A DNA stretch of 57,434 nt from contig PKDD01000171.1 of the NCBI GenBank assembly GCA_002862465.1, positions 1 through 57,434 of the forward strand. Reading direction: 5' to 3'. Under the pieces are notes generated by a model that made no database searches, had not been told where the DNA came from, and saw only the letters and a list, made by a program, of their open reading frames with translations. Positions 37,987-46,403 of this stretch are shown here, in pieces. How positions within the stretch are numbered: the stretch's first letter is position 1; every line of letters begins with the position of its first letter. This stretch comes from Haliea sp. (GTDB lineage Bacteria > Pseudomonadota > Gammaproteobacteria > Pseudomonadales > Halieaceae). The position numbers and the translations under genes were made by a program.

Positions 37987-38026
37987 ATAAACCTCAAGGT
38001 TTAAGAAAAATGAGTACTATCAAGAA

Positions 38027-38055
38027 AGCTGGGGGTGCTCTCCCTAAAAATCAAG
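38027..38055 (-). promoter_or_regulatory. Candidate heat-shock (sigma-32) promoter for lon
   Basis: Read leftward, CTTGATT (38049-38055) and CCCCAGCT (38027-38034) are 14 bases apart. The sigma-32 consensus is CTTGAAA and CCCCATNT with 13-14 spacing, so the -10 matches 6 of its 7 fixed positions. The start of transcription would be about 35 bases before the lon ATG. Confidence 0.6.
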
Positions 38056-38124
38056 CTTATACGGCCTATATTAATCCTGGCGAATAATTTTGCAGCGCAC
38101 GCGACCCGCTTGTCGACAGAACAC

Positions 38125-39414
38125 TCAGTCGTCGGTGGTAGCTGCTCGAGCCGCGAGCTCGTTATTTTGATAAACCAACAAGGGTTCAGAATCGCCATTT
38201 ATGACCGATTCATCGATGACGACTTTTATTACATCATCAAGAGAGGGAATGTTGTACATGGAATCCAACAGTATGCCCTCCAGAATAGACCGCAACCCAC
38301 GTGCGCCGGTTTTCCGCTCCATACCTTTTTCCGCGATTGCGCGCAGACCGTCTTCGCGAAAATCTACCTCAACACCCTCCATTTCAAATATCTTACTATA
38401 CTGCTTGGTGAGCGAATTCTTCGGTTCTGTCAGTATTTGCACCAACGCCTCTACGTCTAGTTCTTCCAAGGTAGCAATAACTGGCAGCCGGCCAACGAAC
38501 TCAGGTATCAAGCCATACTGAACTAAATCATCAGGCTCCAACTGAGACAGCAGCTCGCCTACATTGCGCGTTTCGTCCTTGCTCTTAACTTCAGCGCCAA
38601 ATCCAATCCCGCCCTTCTCCGACCTATTGCGGATAACCTTTTCCAATCCAGAAAAAGCGCCACCACATATGAATAAAATGTTCGACGTATCGACCTGCAG
38701 GAATTCCTGTTGCGGATGCTTACGCCCACCCTGAGGCGGCACTGATGCAATAGTGCCCTCAATCAATTTGAGTAATGCCTGTTGCACACCCTCACCAGAA
38801 ACATCGCGCGTTATGGAGGGGTTATCGGACTTACGCGAGATTTTATCGATTTCGTCAATGTAGACGATACCAACCTGCGCCTTCTCCACATCGTATTCGC
38901 ATTTTTGCAGCAGCTTTTGGATAATATTTTCTACGTCCTCGCCTACGTATCCCGCTTCGGTGAGGGTGGTTGCGTCTGCGATCGTAAAAGGAACGTCGAG
39001 CAGGCGCGCTAGGGTTTCCGCCAACAGCGTCTTACCACTGCCCGTAGGACCGACCAGCAGTATATTGCTTTTACCCAATTCAACATCACCGCGATTGGCT
39101 GTGTGACGCAAACGCTTATAGTGATTATAAACGGCAACCGCGAGCACTTTTTTAGCGCGGTTCTGTCCAATCACATATTCATCGAGTATTGCGTTAATTT
39201 CATGGGGAACAGGCAAATGGTCCTTCTTTTCTTCAGAATTACTTTCTTGAACCTCCTCCCGGATAATATCGTTGCAAAGATCAACACATTCGTCACAAAT
39301 AAACACGGAGGGGCCAGCGATTAACTTTCGAACCTCATGCTGGCTTTTGCCGCAGAACGAGCAATACAGCAATTTGCCCCCGTCATCACCCGATTTTGTG
39401 GTTTTGTCACTCAT
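38125..39414 (-). CDS. clpX: ClpX, ATPase subunit of ClpXP protease
   Basis: This 429-residue AAA+ unfoldase delivers substrates to ClpP. The zinc-binding domain has C18, C21, C40 and C43. Walker A is GPTGSGKT, Walker B is [10 protein letters not shown], and the ClpP-docking IGF loop appears as IGFGAEV. The sensor-2 region [10 protein letters not shown] is intact. It lies 101 bases downstream of clpP, with a small hairpin (AGTCCC-AAAA-GGGACT, 39492-39507) in the gap that has no T run. Co-transcription with clpP is likely. Confidence 0.97.
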   Translation of the reverse strand: MSDKTTKSGDDGGKLLYCSFCGKSQHEVRKLIAGPSVFICDECVDLCNDIIREEVQESNSEEKKDHLPVPHEINAILDEYVIGQNRAKKVLAVAVYNHYKRLRHTANRGDVELGKSNILLVGPTGSGKTLLAETLARLLDVPFTIADATTLTEAGYVGEDVENIIQKLLQKCEYDVEKAQVGIVYIDEIDKISRKSDNPSITRDVSGEGVQQALLKLIEGTIASVPPQGGRKHPQQEFLQVDTSNILFICGGAFSGLEKVIRNRSEKGGIGFGAEVKSKDETRNVGELLSQLEPDDLVQYGLIPEFVGRLPVIATLEELDVEALVQILTEPKNSLTKQYSKIFEMEGVEVDFREDGLRAIAEKGMERKTGARGLRSILEGILLDSMYNIPSLDDVIKVVIDESVINGDSEPLLVYQNNELAARAATTDD

Positions 39415-39515
39415 CTAACCGTCCGCTTTCCTTATAATATCAAAAGACCCATCGTTCACATCCAAGATGATGTTTTTTGTCAGTATTTGCAAGTCCCAAA
39501 AGGGACTAAATGACG

Positions 39516-40178
39516 CTATTTAACCTCGTCAGTAGTCACAGGCGCCGTGCTAGAACGGCTCTCAACAACTTCATCTACGAGACCATACTCCTTACTCTGA
39601 TCGGCATTCATAAATCGATCGCGCTCTGTATCTCGCTCGATACTCTCAATTGTTTGGCCAGTATGATGCGCCATAAGTTGATTCAATCTCTGACGGATAA
39701 TCAAAATCTCTCGCGCTTGTATGTCGATATCCGTTGCCTGTCCCTGTGCGCCTCCGCTGGGCTGGTGAATCATTGTGCGAGCATTCGGCAGGCAAAAGCG
39801 TTTCCCTTTAGCTCCGCCTGAAAGCAGGAATGCACCCATCGAAGCAGCTTGCCCGATGCACATGGTACTGACGTCTGGCTTTATAAATTGCATCGTATCA
39901 TATATTGACAAACCGGCAGTGACGGACCCGCCGGGCGAGTTGATGTACAAATGTATATCCTTGTCAGGATTCTCAGATTCTAGGAACAACAGCTGGGCGA
40001 CAATCAGGTTAGCCATATAATCTTCTACGGCACCGACAACGAATATAACGCGCTCCTTTAGCAATCTAGAATATATATCGTAGGAACGTTCTCCCCGGGC
40101 AGTCTGCTCTACCACCATAGGAACAAGTCCAAGATTGCGAATCTCATAGTCACCTTGAGCATTAAATTTGTTCGGCAT
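39516..40178 (-). CDS. clpP: ClpP, proteolytic subunit of Clp protease
   Basis: This 220-residue serine peptidase forms the tetradecameric barrel used with ClpX and ClpA. Catalytic S113 is in [13 protein letters not shown]138 in MIHQPSGG, and the aspartate is in the C-terminal [12 protein letters not shown] region. An N-terminal propeptide of about 15 residues is expected. It is located between tig and clpX in the standard gammaproteobacterial order. Confidence 0.97.
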   Translation of the reverse strand: MPNKFNAQGDYEIRNLGLVPMVVEQTARGERSYDIYSRLLKERVIFVVGAVEDYMANLIVAQLLFLESENPDKDIHLYINSPGGSVTAGLSIYDTMQFIKPDVSTMCIGQAASMGAFLLSGGAKGKRFCLPNARTMIHQPSGGAQGQATDIDIQAREILIIRQRLNQLMAHHTGQTIESIERDTERDRFMNADQSKEYGLVDEVVESRSSTAPVTTDEVK

Positions 40179-40251
40179 ACATCCCTTCCTTACTTTCCAA
40201 TCTGTCTACAAGTGAGCAAACCGTTGCACTGCTTGGCCTTTAAGATAACTG

Positions 40252-41574
40252 TCAGGCGTCCGCCTTATCCGCACCTACGACATCGTGATAACTTTTCTGA
40301 CTTTCTGTAACGTTAGCCCCAGCGAGTAGTTTTTCAACAACCTGATCTTCCAAAACTTTAGACTCCACCGAAGTACGCTGTTGAGGGTTAGACTGATAAT
40401 AATCCATCACCTCCTGTGGCGACTCGTAAGTCGAGGCTATCTCCTCAATGGCTTTAGTCACTCGCTCGTCATCGGCTTTCAATTCATAGTTTGAAATGTA
40501 CTCCGCCAAAATTAAACCTAACTTCACTCTGCGTTCTGCATTTTCTAAAAACATCGTATCTGGAAGCAAGGATTCTAAGTCTAAATCCATGCTCCCAGCG
40601 CCACCGAATTGCTGAAACATTTGCTGGCGCATGGCAGAAATTTCTTGATCGACAAGAGCCTTCGGCACTTCCAATGCTTCATGTGTCTGCAACAGTGCAT
40701 CCATTACCTGCTGTTTAACATTAGCCTCAACAGCGTTTGAGAGCTCCCGCGCCATATTCGCACTGACATCCTGTCGGAAGCGCTCTTCCCCACCCTCTTT
40801 GACGCCATATTTTGCGAACAATTCCTCATCGATTGCCGCAGGCACTAGCTCTGATATTTTATTCAGTGTGACATCAAATGTGACGGACGCACCCTGAAGC
40901 TCAGCGTTGTGATAATCGTCGGGAAAGCATAGCTCGAGCGTTTTTTGCTCTTCAGGTAGCATGCCGACTATTCCCTCCTCGAATCCATTAATCATACGAC
41001 CAGAACCTAATTCCAGATCACTATCTTTGGCACTGCCGCCTTCAAACTCCTCATCCCCCTTCAGGCCGGTATAATTTAGATTGACCTTATCAGTCATTAC
41101 CGCTGCGCGTTTGACCTCTTCCCAGGTGCCCTGCTGCTTGCGGAAAACTTCTATGATGTTGTTTACGTCGTCATCCTTCACCTGTGCCACAGGCTTCATC
41201 ACCGGAAAGTCTTTCATGTCGACCAAATCTATATCAGGAAATACCTCGAAGACCGCTACATATTGCAGATCTTTTCCCGCCTCTAAGCTCTTCGGTTCAA
41301 TGCTGGGCTGTCCCGCTGGACGAAGCTTCTCTTGCACGACAGCCTCTTGAAATGACTGACTGACAACTTCCCCCAGAACTTCCTGCCGTACGCCGGCACC
41401 GTAGCGTTGGCGCATAACTTTCAGAGGAACTTTTCCAGGACGAAAGCCAGGGAGTTTGGCCTTTTGCGCCGCTCTCTTCAGCCGGCTATCGATTTCTACC
41501 TCTACACGCTCTGCGGGCACACCTACGGTCAAACGCCGCTCTAGATTTGAAGTAGTTTCAATAGATACCTGCAT
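40252..41574 (-). CDS. tig: Trigger factor
   Basis: This 440-residue ribosome-associated chaperone binds nascent chains. The ribosome-binding domain contains the signature GFRPGKVP (residues about 44-51), the central PPIase (FKBP-like) domain is at about 150-245 (VNLNYTGLKGDEEFEGGSA), and the helical C-terminal arms follow. It is first in the tig-clpP-clpX-lon block and directly follows a tRNA-Leu gene on the same strand, an arrangement shared with other gammaproteobacteria. Confidence 0.97.
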   Translation of the reverse strand: MQVSIETTSNLERRLTVGVPAERVEVEIDSRLKRAAQKAKLPGFRPGKVPLKVMRQRYGAGVRQEVLGEVVSQSFQEAVVQEKLRPAGQPSIEPKSLEAGKDLQYVAVFEVFPDIDLVDMKDFPVMKPVAQVKDDDVNNIIEVFRKQQGTWEEVKRAAVMTDKVNLNYTGLKGDEEFEGGSAKDSDLELGSGRMINGFEEGIVGMLPEEQKTLELCFPDDYHNAELQGASVTFDVTLNKISELVPAAIDEELFAKYGVKEGGEERFRQDVSANMARELSNAVEANVKQQVMDALLQTHEALEVPKALVDQEISAMRQQMFQQFGGAGSMDLDLESLLPDTMFLENAERRVKLGLILAEYISNYELKADDERVTKAIEEIASTYESPQEVMDYYQSNPQQRTSVESKVLEDQVVEKLLAGANVTESQKSYHDVVGADKADA

Positions 41575-41675
41575 AATTATTCCTCATCCAGCGATGGTTA
41601 TCAGAGGCCAGAAGTGCCCACAGATTTCGGCCACTCGCCACACAACAAACATTGCAGGGAGTTCAGCCATTAATT

Positions 41676-41760
41676 TGGTGCGGAAGGAGAGACTCGAACT
41701 CTCACGCCTTGCGGCACTGGAACCTAAATCCAGCGCGTATACCAATTTCGCCACTTCCGC
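41676..41760 (-). tRNA. tRNA-Leu (anticodon UAG)
   Basis: Read leftward, the acceptor arm GCGGAAG pairs with CTTCCGC, the anticodon arm CTGGA-TTTAGGT-TCCAG gives anticodon TAG, there is a long variable arm typical of class II tRNA-Leu, the T loop contains TTCGAGT, and the 3' CCA is encoded. The total is 85 bases. It lies 101 bases upstream of tig and may share its transcript. Confidence 0.97.
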
Positions 41761-41994
41761 TAATAACACCCCCCTCAATTAGCTAGAAATAACCCCGTAA
41801 ATACTTGTTAAAGTACTGATTATGGGAACTTTTTTCTAGCAGCAATATGTTTACTGGGAGGACAGCCACGACGGCAAAGATTGTGCCACAAAGCAGCCAG
41901 TGGTTCAACTACTAGGATGCTCGCAGCCCCAGTGTTTTCGCCAACTATGGAGGTGTTAATGATCTGAGCTAACATCGGTCACGCGTCCTGTCTC
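41761..41994. other. Gap between tRNA-Leu and the GH84 gene; no gene supported
   Basis: I see no coding frame with a plausible start or family match in either direction. One striking but tiny item is a strong ribosome site GGAGGT at 41951-41956 before ATG ATC TGA on the + strand, which encodes nothing useful. The tRNA promoter should lie here, but no convincing -35/-10 pair stands out. Confidence 0.4.
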
Positions 41995-43053
41995 TTAGAC
42001 TGTCAGACACGCAGGGTCAAAGCTATACTCACCTCGCAACCATTGACTGACCTCTAAGGCAGCAGCCCCAGGCAAAGCGCCATATTCTAGCGCTAGTTTT
42101 CGACACTGCTGCGACCCCATGCCAGACAACCCTTGCTGCTCGAATAATTGTCTATCCCTAGACACCCTCTCCCACGTTAAGGGCCCCAACATTCGGCACA
42201 AGACCTCATCAGTGAGGCGGCCGCTGCCATAGAGCTCAGCAAGTCCACTAAGGGCCGGCAGTGACAGCAGCCCTTGATTCATCGGATTGCATAAATGTCC
42301 ACTGATGTAAGGATTCAAGTTGGGAGACCGCGCAGTTAACTTGCTCGTATACAAAAAGTTACTGCGCACAGCACCGTCGTTTACCGGGTAGTTATCCCAC
42401 AGCAGAACCGCGCGACCGAGCTGTTCCGTGATAGGCTCAAGATCGCTAGCGCTTATCGATTTTGAGCAGACTTCATTTCCTGTCCAAAATATGTCCACAT
42501 CCGCAGGCAGGTCCCGACCTAATTGAAGCCAATAATCCACGGGCATGCGCCCAAAATATCGCTGCAAAGCGGGATCGAAAGAGTAATAAGTGGGACAAAC
42601 CAGCACTCTTGCTGTCGGGGCCCAGCGGCAAACATCAGATACTATTTCAGCTTGGCGACTGGCAAGAGCATCCAAATCGCCAGGCATGTCGTCGAATAGA
42701 ATGGCCAACAGGGGGGCTTCCAATTCATTTAGGCGCTGCAGTTTACTGTTGAGTTGCTGGCGCTGGTCAGCGCCATAATCGCGATAAAGTTCAACAGGCG
42801 AAAGACCTACCCCCCACTTAATACCGCGCTCTGCGCAAGCTTTTGACAGTTGCTGCAGTTCGCCCCACTTGTGGACAGGCCAATCGCGCTGCCATTGGCG
42901 ACGCAAGTAAGGGTCTTCCTTGGGACAATAAATAAAAGTGTTGAGGCCCGCTTCGCAGAGATAATCCGCATAAGCCAAGCGAGTGTCAATCGACCATGAG
43001 CGCCCGTAAAAACCCTCAATGACACCAACGAGGGCCTCTTTTAACTTGACCAT
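41995..43053 (-). CDS. GH84-type beta-N-acetylglucosaminidase (O-GlcNAcase-like), cytosolic
   Basis: The 352-residue product matches the catalytic domain of family GH84 along its whole length. GVIEGFYGRSWS opens the barrel, the catalytic pair D121-D122 is in ILFDDM (human OGA has LLFDD), IFWTGNEVCSKSI matches the WTGPKVVSKEI region, and LLWDNYPVND matches the substrate-binding WDN segment with its conserved Asn and Asp. The enzyme should remove terminal beta-linked GlcNAc. There is no signal peptide and no extra binding module, so it is predicted to be cytosolic. The frame opens at a TTG further upstream; the ATG at 43053 with AAGG upstream is better. The natural substrate (protein O-GlcNAc, muropeptide or chitin fragment) is unknown. 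Confidence 0.85.
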   Translation of the reverse strand: MVKLKEALVGVIEGFYGRSWSIDTRLAYADYLCEAGLNTFIYCPKEDPYLRRQWQRDWPVHKWGELQQLSKACAERGIKWGVGLSPVELYRDYGADQRQQLNSKLQRLNELEAPLLAILFDDMPGDLDALASRQAEIVSDVCRWAPTARVLVCPTYYSFDPALQRYFGRMPVDYWLQLGRDLPADVDIFWTGNEVCSKSISASDLEPITEQLGRAVLLWDNYPVNDGAVRSNFLYTSKLTARSPNLNPYISGHLCNPMNQGLLSLPALSGLAELYGSGRLTDEVLCRMLGPLTWERVSRDRQLFEQQGLSGMGSQQCRKLALEYGALPGAAALEVSQWLRGEYSFDPACLTV

Positions 43054-43098
43054 ACCAAGAGCCTTATTCTTAAAAAATTCTAAAAATTCTTTTTTAAT

Positions 43099-43126
43099 AG
43101 CCAACTATGCTAAAAAAAAGCCAACT
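43099..43126. repeat. Direct repeats upstream of the GH84 gene
   Basis: AGCCAACT occurs at 43099-43106 and again at 43119-43126, exactly 20 bases apart (two helical turns), 46-73 bases upstream of the GH84 start. This is typical spacing for a dimeric regulator, but no regulator is identified. Confidence 0.4.
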
Positions 43127-43264
43127 TTCTGTGGAAAAGTACCAATTTTAAGCGATACTAAAGCTGTGGTAACTCGCGCATCATTGCGGCCGAGGCGCCA
43201 TGAGAGAAGATGCTTGCTCTCGCATAGAAACAGTTACTTTATGTTTCACTCCTAATGGTCTTGG

Positions 43265-43291
43265 TGGGTCCCTTTCGGGACCCATTTTTTT
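43265..43291 (+). terminator. Rho-independent terminator facing right, with no gene assigned
   Basis: Arms TGGGTCCC (43265-43272) and GGGACCCA (43277-43284) around a TTTC loop are followed by seven T. The orientation is rightward, whereas both flanking genes are transcribed leftward, so it ends an unannotated transcript arising between about 43100 and 43265. Confidence 0.85.
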
Positions 43292-43347
43292 ATAATCAAA
43301 TTAAAGCTGCCATCGTAAGCAAATTAGGCAGTCTCGCCTCCGTCTAC

Positions 43348-43701
43348 CTACATTGTGTGGGTGGGACGATCAGAAGATAGTGCACCAGCGAGATGGTTTT
43401 CAATCTTAGTATTTGCAGACGCATCCTGCTCGCTAAACTGGACCCCGATGCCTGCTGTGCGGTTTCCTTGTGCACCGCGAGGTGTAACCCACACCACTTT
43501 TCCGGCGATTGGAATTTTTTCTGATTCGTCCATAAGCGTCAACAAAATAAACACCTCATCACCAAGGGAATAAATTTTATTGGTGGGCACAAATAGACCA
43601 CCATTATCCAAAAAAGGCATGTAGGCTGAATACAACACTGCCTTATCTTTTATTGTGACCGACAATATACCGCTGCGGCCGCTCTGATGCTGATCGCTCA
43701 T
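43348..43701 (-). CDS. pilZ: PilZ domain protein
   Basis: The 117-residue PilZ-domain protein has the order holB-pilZ known from Pseudomonas, where PilZ is needed for type IV pilus assembly through the FimX/PilB pathway. The domain (about residues 10-105) contains AYMPFLDNGGLFVPTNKIYSLGDEVFILLTLMD and GKVVWVTPRG. The canonical c-di-GMP-binding RxxxR motif is not evident at the N-terminus, in line with the pilus-type PilZ that does not bind the nucleotide. Its start overlaps the holB stop by four bases. No other pilus gene is in the window. Confidence 0.9.
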   Translation of the reverse strand: MSDQHQSGRSGILSVTIKDKAVLYSAYMPFLDNGGLFVPTNKIYSLGDEVFILLTLMDESEKIPIAGKVVWVTPRGAQGNRTAGIGVQFSEQDASANTKIENHLAGALSSDRPTHTM

Positions 43702-44711
43702 AGAGCATCTTCTCCTTTCTCCATGAGAACGTTATCACCTATAATTCCAGCGCCCAACTTTCGGCAGCATTTTGACAGAAATGCGTCTGCCAATAATTGT
43801 TTGTTAGGATTGGCGCCAGCGCTCACTGCGCGCTGTAAATCAACCACCTCATCAGCTAGACCAAAGGCTATGCGAGCCTGTTTTGATCTCAACTGTTCTA
43901 TTGAGAGCGCACTTAATATGCGCTGTAAATCTGTTGCGATTTCGTCTAAGAAGACGACCATCTCTTCATCAGCCCACAGCGCAACTGCCTGAGGTACAGT
44001 GATCTTTCTCGCCAACAAAGCTTGCAAAGCAAAGTTTCGTGTAGCAAAGACCTCTGCTCCGCCAGTGTTGAACAAATATTGTGCAAGAAGAGGGCGCCCC
44101 TCTGTCATAGACAAAAGTCTTTCACTCTCCTGTCGGTTCTCAGTCGTCTCATCCAGCCACCGGCAGCAATCGTTCTGGTTGGGTACTGGCAACTGCAGTA
44201 TTTGGCAGCGTGAGCGGATTGTCGCCGGAACAGTAGCCATGCGATGACAAACCAATATAATGTAAGTGCCGCTCGCTGGCTCCTCCAGAGATTTCAGTAG
44301 GGCATTAAACGCATTGACATTCATGCTATCGGCAGGCGCGAGCACTATCACTTTCCGCGCCCCAAACCCTGATGTCATGTTAGAGAACCGCACAACTTCT
44401 CGAATCTGGTCTACCTTAATAATGCGGCTTTTTTCTTCGGGCTGCACCCACCTGAAATCTCCATGACTGCCACCGGCACTCAGTTCGCAGGCATGACACC
44501 GACCACAATTAAGTCCACCTTCTGCATGAGCGCACAACAGCAATCTAGACAAAGACAAAGCTAACTGTGACTTTCCCGAATACTGCCCACCGCACAGCAA
44601 TAAAGCATGCGGCAAATGTCCAGTTTCCAATTGATTATTTAACTTGCCCCACTCATAAGCATGCCATGGCAGCGGTGACGTTACTGCTGGAAGGTCATTC
44701 AAATTAATCAC
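43698..44711 (-). CDS. holB: DNA polymerase III delta-prime subunit
   Basis: This 337-residue clamp-loader subunit has a nucleotide-loop region GGQYSGKS near the N-terminus, a zinc module with cysteines in CGRCHACELS (plus an upstream Cys), and the SRC motif in TIRSRCQIL. The C-terminal third is the helical collar domain. I set the start at GTG 44711, which overlaps the tmk stop by four bases (GTGA), instead of the longer frame overlapping tmk by 28 bases. It belongs to the tightly packed pabC-mltG-tmk-holB-pilZ run. Confidence 0.93.
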   Translation of the reverse strand: MINLNDLPAVTSPLPWHAYEWGKLNNQLETGHLPHALLLCGGQYSGKSQLALSLSRLLLCAHAEGGLNCGRCHACELSAGGSHGDFRWVQPEEKSRIIKVDQIREVVRFSNMTSGFGARKVIVLAPADSMNVNAFNALLKSLEEPASGTYIILVCHRMATVPATIRSRCQILQLPVPNQNDCCRWLDETTENRQESERLLSMTEGRPLLAQYLFNTGGAEVFATRNFALQALLARKITVPQAVALWADEEMVVFLDEIATDLQRILSALSIEQLRSKQARIAFGLADEVVDLQRAVSAGANPNKQLLADAFLSKCCRKLGAGIIGDNVLMEKGEDAL

Positions 44712-45361
44712 GACCCCACCGACCTCTGATGCCAAAAAGACAATACTTCATTGGCCACCGTCAGCAATTGTTGCTGAACTTGATCCAGAGATACACTCGC
44801 ATCAATCACACGATAGCGGCCGCTATCGTTTTTCGCCTGTTGCAAATAGCTACTGCGAACACGATCAAAAAAATCCAGATCTTCCTGTTCGAAGCGATCC
44901 AATTCGCCTCTTACTCGCGCCCGCGACATACCGATCACCGTTGGCGCATCAAGCAAAAGAGTCACATCGGGACGCAATTTATCTTGCACTAGGCTCTCAA
45001 GCTGCTTGACATTGTCCCATGCGACACGCCTTCCGCCACATTGATAAGCATACGTCGCATCTGTGAAACGATCGCATAAAACCGTTCTCCCGGCCGCGAG
45101 TGCGGGTTCAATAGCCTCCATAATGTGCTGCGCACGCGCGGCAAATATCAACAACAATTCTGTCATCGCACACACTTCCTCTTGGCGAATTTGCAGTAAC
45201 AACCTCCGGATATCCTCGCCAATAGCAGTACCGCCAGGCTCTCTCGTGCAAACAACGTCGACTCCGTTATCACGGAGGAAACTTTCAAGAAATGCTAAAT
45301 TGGTGGATTTACCTACACCTTCCCCACCCTCCACAGTAATAAAAAGGCCTCTAATACTCAC
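44708..45361 (-). CDS. tmk: Thymidylate kinase
   Basis: This 217-residue kinase converts dTMP to dTDP. The P-loop is VEGGEGVGKST at residues 10-20, the DR(F/Y) motif appears as CDRFTDATYAYQ, and the LID region is RARVRGELDRFEQEDLDFF. The frame is open further upstream into mltG; a GTG at 45361, one base after the mltG stop, gives the standard length and a start (MSIRGLFITVEGG) like its relatives. Confidence 0.95.
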   Translation of the reverse strand: MSIRGLFITVEGGEGVGKSTNLAFLESFLRDNGVDVVCTREPGGTAIGEDIRRLLLQIRQEEVCAMTELLLIFAARAQHIMEAIEPALAAGRTVLCDRFTDATYAYQCGGRRVAWDNVKQLESLVQDKLRPDVTLLLDAPTVIGMSRARVRGELDRFEQEDLDFFDRVRSSYLQQAKNDSGRYRVIDASVSLDQVQQQLLTVANEVLSFWHQRSVGS

Positions 45362-45362
45362 G

Positions 45363-46403
45363 CTACTGTGGTCCCTCTGGTGATGAAGTATAATTTTTTC
45401 GCCGCTGTAATTGAAACTGACTGACGGCACGATTATGTTCTGCCAAGGTTACGCTAAACGTGTGTCCGCCATCACCTCTGGCGACGAAATACATAGTATT
45501 ACCCTCAGCAGGGTGCAACGCTGCATGGATTGCTGCACGACCAGATAAGGCAATTGGGGTTGGAGGCAAACCAGCATGGCGGTAAGTGTTGTGGATATTG
45601 CTATCGTCTCTCAGATGACTTCGCCGCAGGTTACCATCAAATTCGGCACCCAGTCCGTAAATTACGGTCGGATCTGTTTGCAGGAGCATCCGCCGCTGTA
45701 GTCGTCGCACGAACACGCCTGAAATCTTCTCTCGTTCCGCGACAAGACCTGTTTCTCGCTCAATGATTGATGCCATAATTAGCGCTTCGTAAGGCGTTTC
45801 ATAGGGCAGTCCCGATGCTCGCTCACGCCATTCTTCTTGTAACACGTCGATCAAGGCCGAGTGTGCCCGCTGAAGAACGCTAAGATCTGTGTCGCCTCGC
45901 AGATACACATAAGTATCTGGAAAAAAGAGTCCCTCTGGCTGCAGGTATGGCTTAATCAACGCCATTAGCTGCGGGTCGGATGGCCCTGCTAACACGGTTG
46001 TTAGTGCCGCCTGCTGAGAAAGAATATTTAGCGCTTTAGCGAGCGTTATGCCCTCAGGCAAAGTCACCTTGTAGCGAATCACAGCGCCGTCACTAAAGAG
46101 CTTTAGCATCGACTTAGCGGTTAATTTTGGAAGCAATCGATATTCACCGCGTTTTATCGTCTGATCCATTCCGCTCCATCTACCATACAGTAGCAATAAA
46201 CTCGGATGCACTAAAATGCCAGCACTGTGTAGATTTCTCACGACCGATCGCAGCGAGTCTCCCTGTACGATCGTAACGACAAATCCTTCTTCAGGAACTA
46301 ACAGCGGGGCATCCCACCGCTGTCGCAATTCCTTTAAGGTCAGGCTACCCAATAGCGTCAGCATTACTAGCACCAACGTCGATAGAAACAGCTTTCGAAT
46401 CAT
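45363..46403 (-). CDS. mltG: Endolytic peptidoglycan transglycosylase MltG
   Basis: This 346-residue inner-membrane protein has one N-terminal helix (about residues 3-22, LFLSTLVLVMLTLLGSL) and a periplasmic YceG domain with a LysM-like part (IVQGDSLRSVVRNL). The catalytic glutamate is in MASIIERETGL, and the segment SNIHNTYRHAGLPPTPIALSG is a family hallmark. MltG cuts nascent glycan strands and helps set their length. The start overlaps the pabC stop by four bases (ATGA). Confidence 0.95.
   Translation of the reverse strand: MIRKLFLSTLVLVMLTLLGSLTLKELRQRWDAPLLVPEEGFVVTIVQGDSLRSVVRNLHSAGILVHPSLLLLYGRWSGMDQTIKRGEYRLLPKLTAKSMLKLFSDGAVIRYKVTLPEGITLAKALNILSQQAALTTVLAGPSDPQLMALIKPYLQPEGLFFPDTYVYLRGDTDLSVLQRAHSALIDVLQEEWRERASGLPYETPYEALIMASIIERETGLVAEREKISGVFVRRLQRRMLLQTDPTVIYGLGAEFDGNLRRSHLRDDSNIHNTYRHAGLPPTPIALSGRAAIHAALHPAEGNTMYFVARGDGGHTFSVTLAEHNRAVSQFQLQRRKNYTSSPEGPQ

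Noticed and set aside
39492-39507. Hairpin between clpP and clpX as a terminator
   Set aside because: Only six pairs and no T run in the transcribed direction; clpP-clpX is normally co-transcribed.
41947-41970. Strong ribosome site followed by the two-codon frame ATG ATC TGA
   Set aside because: Could be a remnant or chance; nothing in the surroundings supports a function.
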